Shown here in pieces: positions 48,571 to 60,100 of a stretch of 64,000 nt of DNA (within the stretch, counting starts at the first letter, position 1; every line of letters starts with the position of its first letter). A program made the position numbers and the translations under genes. Below the pieces are notes generated by a model. That model was not told where the DNA came from and searched no databases. It saw only the letters and a list, made by a program, of their open reading frames with translations. Source of the stretch: Climacteris rufus (lineage: Eukaryota > Chordata > Aves > Passeriformes > Climacteridae); NCBI GenBank assembly GCA_013398175.1, contig VZRZ01003917.1, positions 1,017,397 through 1,081,396 on the forward strand. The letters run 5' to 3'.

Positions 48571-50702
48571 ATGCTTGAGTAGTTTTCATATTATGTTCAA
48601 AATATCTAAACAGTGCCTGAAGAATCTAATTCACACTCTGATTACATGTTGCAATTTCTCTTTGGCAGCAAGTAATGAACTTCTTGGTCCAGATGTGAAA
48701 AAAAGATGCATAGCAGGAATCCACTTCAATGCAGAAACCCAGCAACTGCCTTTCCAAACCTTGATTCTTTGCAAAGGCAGTTACTAGGCACTGCATACAC
48801 ACCACATAACCCAACTGTGATAGTGCAGCTGCACACCTGCAGTCTCTGCACCACTGAAGGAAATTATAAAAAAAAAATAACCTGCTAGTAGCCAGACACA
48901 GAAACTAACCCACAGGTGCTGCTCTACAGCTTCCATGTTGCCTAAGCTCTGACAGGACATGATGCTGATTGAACAGGGTCAAAGCATACAAAAGTAAATA
49001 ATCCTTCTGGAATTCTTCAGACTGAACCAAATTACATTCTCTGACGATCCAGACTACTCATCCTCTAGGATACTCCTTCAGTTATGGATGGGAGGGCAGG
49101 GTACAAGTTTATAATACAGGCAGGCTACTACTTCTGTTCCTACACTCTGCACGCTTTGCTTTATATCCATTCTCACCTGCCACCCCCAGAGTGGGCAACA
49201 GGCTCTGAGGGGGAAGTGTTTCTGCTGCTTCAGCTGCCTGGATAGCTGATTATGGGGATAGATGAGCTCCAGATTTGGCACAAAGGGACCTGTGTGAGGG
49301 GTGAAGGATGGTGGGGATAAGGAAGAAGAGGCTCTTTTGGCAGTGTCCAGTTTAAAGACTTTGCTCACGAGGGTGTAATTTGACAGTAACTAAATCATGC
49401 TCTTAGCAGTACTTCAGAAGGCAAAAGCATAAATCATGTATGAAAACTAAGAATGACTCCCTTACAGTGTGACTTAAACCCAAAAAGCTTTGCTAAAGAT
49501 GGAAGCTTTATTGTTCACTTCATAATCTGCCTAGTGAAAGCTCTTCCCTCTGTGTGGTAAAGCTTCCACAACTGCAGGGCAAGGAGGCCAAGGCAGACAC
49601 AGAAGACTGACAGCAAATGCTCAGCCGTAGCTGCTGTGCTGGAGGGGCAGCCCTTGTGTTGGGGAGGGAGGGGCAGCCAGGAGGTGCAGGAGCATGGCAA
49701 CACCTGGAAAGCACCAAGTCAGAGAGGGAAGGCTTCTAATGCTATGGGAGAAAAATGAGACACAGCTTGGACCCAGGGGATGCTAGCATTGGTAGGGCAG
49801 CAAAGGGAGGGAAATGGGACTGAGACTAGGAAATATGAAAAGCACCACAAGCACTCATTCTGTGATACAATAAATCAAGTAACTAAAGACTTTTGATTAA
49901 ACACATAAATCAGGAACAAACTTACAGAAGTGATACTGTCCTACTGAAGAGTAGTAAAGGTAAGTGTCCTCTACTTTCTTCCCTCAGTGAAAAGTGAAAA
50001 TGGCACTATTCTCAAAACATCACTACACTCCAATCCTGGATGCTGCTTCTGACCCACCTTCCCATTTATTTTCCATTTAAATTGAATGAAGAACCCAGCA
50101 CCACAGAGTCTAGGAAAAATGCTCACCTGATTATGCTAGAGGTAAGTCAGCTCTTTGCTATGGACATCAGTTCTTGAGAGAAGTATTAAATCGCACGCGT
50201 GGCAAGACTCAAACTTTCCCCTGCCCCTATGAAATAGCTACAAAACCCTGTAATGTTACAGAATTAAACAAAAAAACCAAACCAACCAACCCCCAAAAAC
50301 CACAAAAAAGTAGCAGCATTCTACTAAAAATCACTATATAGACCATTGACACTACTGAAATATTGGCAGTGAATACAATTATTTTTGCCAGCATCTTCCA
50401 TATGCAAGGGAGCAACGCAATTTATTATCTAACCATCAAAAAATTGCCAGGTTCTACTCAAATGTAACAGCCAGAAGGTTCAAGAATGCTGTACCTTCTA
50501 GAGATTCTACAGAAATGATCGAGAGAGACTTAACATTTCACTGGATAAAATTTTATTGTTTTTATAAAAAAAAGATAGAACCAGATACTACTTTTAAGTG
50601 AAATTATTTATTACACCAATCTGTTTTATAGGAGGTATATATATATTTTATCATTAAGACAACTTCAATAAAATGACTATCTACAAGAATGACTTTGATT
50701 GT

Positions 50703-50708
50703 TTTATT
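50703..50708 (-). terminator. XPOT: XPOT candidate polyadenylation signal
   Basis: AATAAA on the minus strand about 430 nt past the XPOT stop. Two further AATAAA hexamers follow at 50607-50612 and 50552-50557, so the 3' UTR is probably 0.4-0.6 kb long. Which one is used cannot be told. Confidence 0.5.
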
Positions 50709-51138
50709 TTCATGTCACCATACATGAACAAATGAATTTTATGTCTTATTAAAACATTTTACTCCGTATCAAAAATGTACACATTTTAATAACCATTGCT
50801 AAGGTCTGAAGGTATTTTTACATTTAATTCATTTAATTTAAAAAATAAGTGTCATTTCATTGCTGTATGTGTTACAGTGTAAGCTTAAATCATCCTATAC
50901 ATAATAAAAGTTGTGTAGGTATACAGATAAATTTTCATGTTGTCACATACCTTCATGTCTGAGACACAGGTGGGGAATTTCTTTTTTGCAGAAAGTTAAA
51001 GTACACACTGATGTGAGCACAAAGCAACATTTCTTAAAAACAAAACCAGTTTGAATGGCACAAGAGTTAGCATTTTTATAAATTAACAGCCAGACTTCTG
51101 GATTATGGAAACAGGTACATGAGATTCCAGTACTTTCC

Positions 51139-51165
51139 TTAGGGCTTGGCTCTCTGGAAAAATAC
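51139..51165 (-). CDS. XPOT: XPOT last coding exon
   Basis: 27 nt including the stop: VFFQRAKP, then TAA at 51139-51141. This matches the mammalian C-terminus. Acceptor TCACAG|GTATTT. Confidence 0.95.
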   Translation of the reverse strand, partial: VFFQRAKP

Positions 51166-54100
51166 CTGTGAAAAATTATTTTTAAAAATTTCAACAAAGG
51201 AAATATAAGAGATGGAATGCTTGAGGAATAAGAGAATTACTTTGACAGAGCTCACTTTTGTGTTACACATATTGGTTAACACATTAACGATGTGACTCGT
51301 GCTATTTGGTTACACTCACACCCTCAAAAACCATGCATTCTGACATTCTCTACAATTACAGCACCACATTTTTGCTATGTCAGCTCTAAAATAAAAGCCA
51401 CAAGAATACCAAACTACCGAGATGGCAATGTGCTAAGAATATGTGACAATTTTATAGATGTAGGTTTGCTGTTGTTTGTTGTTATCTTTCCAAATAACTG
51501 CTTTTACTACTTGGAGCTTCCCAATAGCTAAAAACTACTAAATAATTCAGTATTTTGATTTTACTTCAAGTCACTAGTATGACTGAATTGTATGGCAAAG
51601 TTCAAATAGAACTGAAAGTTATATATAAATAAAAGAAATCTTTATACCTTTAAGTAATTTTTAAAAACTTTAGCATCGGGCTGCTGAAGTGCTTGACAGA
51701 ATTCCTGCAAGAGAAAACAAAGAAATATGAAGTAAGTAAATGAAGCAACAGAACAACCTGACATACATTCATATGTAAAACCATCAATATTAGTTTGTAT
51801 TTTCCCTAATACACAACCAAAGAAAAGCATGTTATGGATAAAAATTTGTAAAAGGCTATGACAGTCCAAGTGCATTCTAGGGTGAAAATTTGTTTGTTTG
51901 GTAGGGTTTTTTTTTCAAATACAGGATAGCCAATTCACTTTTAGCTGAGGAGACAGAAAGAGGACTATCTACAAGGATATCTTCAAGTTAAAATTTGGAT
52001 TAAAGTAGTAAGATTGCTTTGACCTTCACATGCACTGTACTTTTTTTTTTTTTTTGCAAGGTACCCTTGCAGTATCTTTATTCCTTATGATAAATTAATC
52101 CTATTCTGATTTGCAATAACTGAGTAAATTTTACTGGGGGATGACAGGAGGTTACCTTTGTAAGTATCCATTTCTTCCCATTTAACATTTATGATAGTTA
52201 GTGAGTTTTCCAAACGTTCTTTTAGGAATTCCTACCTGGATTATCTCAGGAGCTACTTGCAAAGAAGGCAAATACTCTTGCTGAAGATACTGAATGCACT
52301 CAGGACCCTAAAGAAAAGCAGTACACAATTTTTTCGGGCAGATTTTTTTACAAATGGAGAATCACAGCCCTATACTTAATGGTCGTCTACATGACCATTT
52401 TACAGAGAAGTAATGCTTATCAAATGCTTATGTTATTCTCAGTTGTTAGCAAATAAAAAGATTTCTCGATCTTGGCATTAAAGCTTCTACTGAAATGTGG
52501 TATCTTTTGTTACACACAAGAAAAATGTACTAAAAATGGTACTGAAATAAGAATTACAGTAGAGCAAATTGGTTTGTTACATGTCAACTGTAAGAGTTAA
52601 GTATGAAGGCAGCCCTAGTTTACTATCTGGCATTTGGAAGAAATAAAAAAATTGGGTATTAGTATCTGCCAACTGCTTTACCATACTACTTCCATAGCAA
52701 AATTGAAAAGCCAAGTACAGCTGAGCACAGTATTTCTCCTCTTGTAACACTGACTACGTAATCCGCAGTGGACTAAGCAGTAATTAAATAAAACATCCAA
52801 ACCTTTGGGCAAAACAAACATTTTGATTAACACTTCAGTTTTTGTTTTCTTTGCCTGTATTTATCAGATAACTCCCATCACAGGAGGGATTACTGTAAAC
52901 ACTGGCAGAATACCAAAATGACCCAATACATCTACCAAGGGAAAGTGAATCAACTTCATTAATTGACACACATTACCCTAGAACACGTTATACAATTCAC
53001 ATGAGGGGAGATTTCAGATCACTTTTCCATATTTGTCTCAGTGTTTGCCCTGTTTCTGGCCTGACAGGGATCATTTCTGCAGTAGCCAGGAGGGGTGGTT
53101 ATTCTGTACCACTCTCCAGGGCAGCATGGCAGGTTTGAGTATCACCAGTTTCTGCATGGTGAGCACTTTTTTTCACATGTAAATAGTTTGCTTTTCTTGT
53201 ACGCCCTTTTGTTTATACTGTTGCCTCTTATTTTACTGCTGTTTCCAGTAAATTGTTCTTAACTCAACTCATGATCTTCACCTTTTGTGTCTGCAGTTCT
53301 CCTCTCCAGCCCAACACAGGGGGAGAGGGGAAGGGGAGTGAGCAAGCAGTGCATGGTTTGGAATGTTGCAGTGGGAACATGGTTCCTAAACCGTGACAGT
53401 ATTAAAAGAAACAGTATTTGTAATAGCAGGTTACTTCCTTTACCAAAGTTTGTTTTCCTACAGATTTATCTCCTCCTTGCCTTTGGGGAAAAAGGACTCC
53501 TCAATTAAAACACAATCACTTCTCTACCAGTTTATAATTTCTTACAGTTTTCTGTAGTTGTGACTTTTACTTGCATTTGACAGAAAAGTTAATCTGTAAG
53601 ATAAATGATGTGGCAAAAACTAACATGAACATAGAAACTATTTAATCTCTTATTAAAAAACAGAATACACTACACTCTTTTAGGCATTAGACAATGCAAA
53701 ATTAATTTGTTCCATAAACGTTTTTTATCTAGTCTACTACACATCAAAATATACCTTTGTTCTTCACACAGAAGTGCTCTACAGTACCTCACTAATTGCT
53801 CTCTTACATCAGTTTAAAGTGGAAAGTGAAAGAATGCCAATTGATCAATTAAACACAGTAACAATCAAGAGCAGATTTTGCTCCTTAATGATGAGTCAAT
53901 ATTTTGCAGTAATTTATCAAGAGGTAGAACTACTGGATTTTGTATCCCTGAACAGCATTATGGTCATTCTGTTATTTTATATAACAGTACAGTAGGAATT
54001 CATCCTAATAAGAATCTAACTTTTAGAAATGGATAAAATCACTGGAGCGAAACCTGTGCCAGTTATTCCCTGTGAGGTATGATGCTTACCCTTTTGAGAT

Positions 54101-57100
54101 GAATTGTTTTTAATGTCACTGCACATTCTGATAGAGCCTGAAATGCAATACATAGCATTAGACTGTTGCATTGGTCCATTGGTTCAGTATTCAAAGCTAA
54201 AGAACCTAATGAGGCTCAAAACAAGGGCTAGTTCATGCCATTATCCCTTCACTTTCTCCTCACAATGCCAAGTCTTGACCTTCCAGGTTTTGTTCCACCC
54301 TAATCAGAAAAATTTCTGCACAGCTGAATCCAAAATGAACTAAAGAACAGCAAGCTCTGTGTGTTTGCTTTCACTAAACATTAGTTAATAAGCAATACAG
54401 GTCAATGTTAAATACTCAGATCTACAACTGATGTTGAGCCTAGGTAAACTACAGAATATACTACCACACTATTCAATAACTAATCACACTAATACTTTGA
54501 TTTTAAAAAAAATCCCACAAAACCTAAGGGATTCTATTTCCCAGATGACAATCTTTAACACCACATGGCCAAGGTAGTTTTGTTAGCTTGAATCTGCCCC
54601 ACAAGAATGAATGCAAAAAACCCATCCATAATACACACCAGTACTGTCTGGGCATCTGCCAAGTCAAAGGTTTGCTTCAAAGGTGCTAAGAAACATGCAG
54701 GAACAATGTGCTTGTAGACAAAGTCTGCAAAACCTACTGGTCCATCTTTACCTCCTAAAAAAAAAAAATAGTATTTCAAATTATATTATTGCTTCATGGG
54801 TAGTGAGAGATGGAAAGGAATTCTGGAAATACATTCTTACCCCAAAGCTCCACCAACTTAGAAAGAATAATAAAACAAGTCTTCTGTGCAATAGGATCTG
54901 GGTAATCCACTGCTCCTTGAATGACAGTGAACAAAACACGCTCCACATTCTCTGCACCTTAAACACATTAAAATGAGATCGTCACTTCAACTTGCAGACT
55001 AAAATGTGTTGGTATTCTTACAGTATTTTATATAAATACTGACCTGGAAGACATGCTTCAACTTCAAAATAGCTCTTTTTTGCACAAATCTCAAATATTT
55101 TTGGGAAGTTTCCCCTACGATGCAAGACAACTCTTATTTAGGTTATAATTTTTTTTTTTTTAATTTGGAGATTTAAATTGTTCTTCTGGCCTTTAATACA
55201 CACAAAGGTGAGGGCGTACCTTGCCCTGCTTACAAATACAAATTTTCTCCTTTCTACCAAAAGTTGGTAGAGTTAATTAGAACTCAGCAGCACTGAAATA
55301 GCTTATCTTGCAATATAGGGCAAGATATTTTTCCACACATTTAAAATTTCTGTGCTGCATCTATGCTTATTTGTTTGACTCCTTCAAAAATTTCTTGGCC
55401 AATTGTAACTACCAAGCGCCTCTTTCAAGAAAGCTCTCACTACTTAATGCTACTCTTTCCTTTCCCACCAGTATTAGCACCATTTTAGGACAGGGAGAAG
55501 GAATTCTGAGTTCCATCTACCAGATGAGTCACTTTAAACTTTCTCAAGTCTTTAGTCATTTTGGTGAAATACAAACAGAATCACTTAAAGAATCAAACAG
55601 CTAGGTATCTGACTTTAAATTCCCTCTGTGAATAGAACTAATTTGCATCTGGCCAGTAAAGGTGGTAACTACAGATATACTAAGTCACATGATGCCTTCT
55701 ACCATAGATAAGAAAACCAGGCAATAGTAATAAAAATTTACAGATTTAATGCTGTCCCCTTCAGAAAATGAACACAACGAATACTGACAGCTGAGAGTGG
55801 TCTTGCCCAGCAGTCTGAACATTGCTATACATTGGTATATATTGTAGGATCTCAAATTCACCAGACAAATACAATGACACATGAGGATGGATACACTATT
55901 CTTGTCCTAAAAGACACAGTGATCACATGAAGCTGAAAAGATCAATAGGAAGAATATGCCTATTACAGCTGGATTTTACAACCCCAAATTCTTGCACAGC
56001 AAGTAATTTGAATCAGGCAAGTTGAATACAGTATTTACATTAATCAATTTTACCATAACATAGTTTAAAATAGTACTTGACAGGAACTAGGCTAATGATT
56101 TTAGTAGATAAAACCTAGGTGAGAATAACCATAGTACTATCCTTTGAGAAACTGAACTCCTTACCTTGATTAGCTATGACTTCACTCATTCCACTGCCAG
56201 TTACTGTCTGCAGAAAAGCAAAGTAACTCCTCCGTAACATCTGCTTTTCTAAAGCAGCAGACTGGTCATTTTCTTCTGCTGGAAGGAGCAAAACCTCAAA
56301 AATAGCATGAAGAAGTGGCATAAACATCTGTTGCAGAAAAGGTGAAACCTGTGTCTGTGAAGATCAGAAGAGGGTGTCAGCCCAAACAGAGAAATTAAAC
56401 GTTTAGAAGTTAAAACTTGATGGCTTGTTACAATTCTCAGCTTGGATCCACTTTTAATGTTAGTAATTTCATATAGTTACTACTTATAACAAAGCAAGTT
56501 GCATCAGGAGCATCATGACCATTACTGCATCTTGACTTACACACCACATATTTCAAGCCTTTTGCACAACAATAACTAGTCCTGTCTAGTCTCATTTTGA
56601 GTATGAACAAAAGATTTTTCATTGTTCTGTTCAGACACATATGATTTCAAATTTTCTGAAATACCATCTCTAAGACTGTAAAACAGGCAACAGACCAGCT
56701 TTTGTAGAACTATTCTTTAAGGATTACTAAGGAAAAAGTTTTCCTGCCCTGAAATACTACTGGCATTACAGAATAAACTTGTCACTTATAAGAACACTTT
56801 AGTGAGAAATATATGTAAGGGCACTGAATTAATGGAACACTTAGGAACTGAAAAACTGAAGGTGTGTGCTACTCAGTCATGCCCTGGAATTCCATAAAGA
56901 GGCAACTCATATGTTTATTTCTTAGTGCTCAAGCAAGATTTTATCTTTAATCTTCTATTTGCTATGCCTTTAATGGATTCAAGGTGAAACTATAGAAGCT
57001 AGGATCTTTATTTTACCATGTTGTAGTAAGACTAGTACTTTATCATACAAAGTTAAACATTACACCTGAATATGGTTTTTGTCCAGTCTTGCTCCTATGA

Positions 57101-60100
57101 CTTTCTTTTACATTCCTCATCTTTCACAGTCTATTTTTAATTATCTAATGTTATCCTGGACTGCTTTTAGCATAACTTCCTAAAAGGACTAAAGTAGTAA
57201 GAGTCTTCCTCCCTAGTCTCTTAAGTACTTGATTATTCAAAATTCTCTCTCTGCTCTGAAGACTGGATACTCCAGAGGTCTACATGCTAGATTCACTGGT
57301 ATATATTATAGCTCTGTTCCACTGCTCACAAAATGCACTTCTCTTCACTTGTAGCAATTTTAATTTTGCATTCTGCTGAAAAACTTATTTAAGCCTATTT
57401 AAAGGGCTTCTTAACCTTTTTACACAACAGTGCATTTCCCACACCATTCACAGCAGTGGGATGTTCTTGTGGCAGCTCCAGGGAACGAACACAGGTAACA
57501 AGTTAGTAACTTCATCTGTTCACTGACTTTACTGTAGAACTGTTTGGAACTAGGAAGCTCTCAAAGGTTGTATTTCAAGAGGCTTTGCTAGATTATCAAT
57601 TGACAGTCCTACTGCTACTTAACACATCTCATGTCTGTGAATTACAAAACTCCCTATCTTCAACCTGTTTTGAGTAACAATACATTAATCTTCTGGAAAT
57701 CTCATTCTAAGAAACGAGAACATTCACTTCAGAGCTTTTTACTTTTATTCAGAGCTGTTTATTTTGTAACATTGTCTTAAAACTTCAGTGAAGGGCATGA
57801 AGTTAATTGTGTCAATAAAAAAAAAATTGTGCTGCAAGTAGTACTTTAAAATAATAAACATAAAAAATTAAACACAGTATAAAATTCTAAGACTACTCAA
57901 GGAAAAAACACTCATTTAATCACTGTATCCAGGAATGTATGACTGTGATCAAAGACAATGTTTCCCAATAGCAGCCTTCAAACTATACTTATTTATTAAT
58001 TCTTAGGGAGGGTTCTAACACATACCTGTTTTTCTCTAAACTAGAAAAGAGGATCTCTTAGCAACACTTTGACCCTGAAAAGCTTATGAAATATCCTACC
58101 TTAAACTTAGCTGTTATTTGGTTTATAAGAGGAATGAATTCTTGAAGATCCTTTGCTTCACAATCTTTAAGCATGTGTTCAGAGGCAGAAGGAATGAACG
58201 GAAGAACTTCTTCTTCTAGGCAAATAATCATGCGGTGAAGGAAAGTGCGGACACCACTTCTCAGAACCTCCTTTTGTAATGGACAACTGAGAGCTGGCAG
58301 AAATGTTTGTAAGCAATCCAGATAAACCTCTGAGCATCCACATTGTTTTACAGTTTGCTTATTGCTGAAAGCCTTGCTGGTTCGGCTGTAAAAGCAACAC
58401 ATCAAGTTTTACATAAGCTCAGGTTCCAGTACAATGAAGAAGCAGTAACACTGAGAACAAACGCTTTCCAACCCAGGCACTAAAACACAATACTCCATTT
58501 TGTGAAGTGGAAGCCAGCCAGTGGAAGTAATCAACAGAGTATTTGGATATGAAGTAGCATCACTTTGGCAGTTTTTGTGAATTAAATTCTAAAAATTTAC
58601 CCATATGATTGGATTAGGTCCACACAATTCTTTGAGCAAAGAAATAGATGCTGATTCATTATAAATTTGCTTAATATTCTCTGTAACTACATCCAAAGCA
58701 GCCTTTTCTTATGGGACTTAACTTACTTTCTCAGCTACCATAACAAATTCTACCACCACTGATTATTTTTTAGGTCAATAAAGTAGAAAACTCAGCCCCT
58801 CCTCCCAATAAATCCTTTGTATTTCCATTTACTCAAACCAGAAACATACACACTGGTACCGTGCTGTACCTACCTAGCAAACCCAACTGCATGATTGAGG
58901 CAGTCAGCCAGTGCCATCTGTCTGTCCTCATCTTGTGCCATCATCAGTTTTTCTAACAATACTTTGAACTTCTCCATCAGCGGAGTCAACAAATTCCTCA
59001 TTAGAACCTGTTTCCTTTCTGCAGAGTACTCGCTGTTAACTATTAACACTCCAGCTGTTTCATAAATGAAAAGTTGATCATCACTGCTTAACAGTGCCTG
59101 GTAGCCATTTTCCTAAAATGGAAGATAACAGGCATAATTCACTAAGTGAATCCTCTATCAAGGTTGTCTTCTCAAAGTTTGCTTTTGTAGCCTTCTATGT
59201 ACACCCATCTCTGCCCTATACTCCCAGAAACCCTCATAAACAAGATTATTACAATTAGGTAAAAGGGTAAGGTGTGTGAATGATCTCACACCAAAAAAAG
59301 CAGGATAATTATTTGAGCTTAAATGTTTGCATACTAAGCTCACAATTCAGCAAGTACTCAGGCACATTGATGAGTAAGTGCAAGCCCTGCTCGTTGTAAA
59401 AACCTGCTGCAAATACTCACAGGAGGAGAAAGTTCCATCAGGTCTTGTATTCTGTTCAGAACATCTTCAATAAAGGGATTCATTTGCTTACTGAAGTAAA
59501 AGACAAGTACATAACACTACTTAGAAGCACATGCATTTTTATAGGTTTCAAGATATTTTATTTAAGCTGTAAAGTTAGACACTAAACTACCTTCTCCATA
59601 TAGAAATCCCCTTTAAATATCAAAGCACTACGTCAGAAAAATCTGGCATGTGGGTATGGTGCTAGTGTTAGGCCAAATAAATACATGGCATAGTGGGAAA
59701 TAACCATTGCTTTATTTTCCTCATTAAAAAAAAGAACTTTAAAAAACATTTTAGTGAAGTATTTTCATTAACAGTTGAAAAATAGGAGCATGCTGAAATC
59801 CGAGCCACCTCTGACCTTTTTCTGCCTCTAAATTAAATACATGCTTGTGAAATAAGACCAACAGGACGGGACTGTTCAAAGGACTGTAACACACTGAGTA
59901 AACTTCATCAGCATAAATTCTATAACTATTCAAAATTTAGTTAGGGACAGGGAAGAGTTATTCTTGGAAGTCTCCAGATGCACTCACACTCAGCTCTGCT
60001 CACTAAGAAAAAGGAGAGACACTTATATTGTTGATCAGCTCTAACATCTAATCAAAATAAACTAGGCATATGTATTCCATTTCTTTGTTCTGTGACAAAT

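Larger units (their letters stand above)
45081..50550. other. Spacer between XPOT 3' end and TBK1 promoter block
   Basis: Apart from the two CR1 fragments (47.2 and 48.5 kb), no gene or family recognised. In human this spacer is only about 1 kb as I recall, so it is expanded here. Confidence 0.5.
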
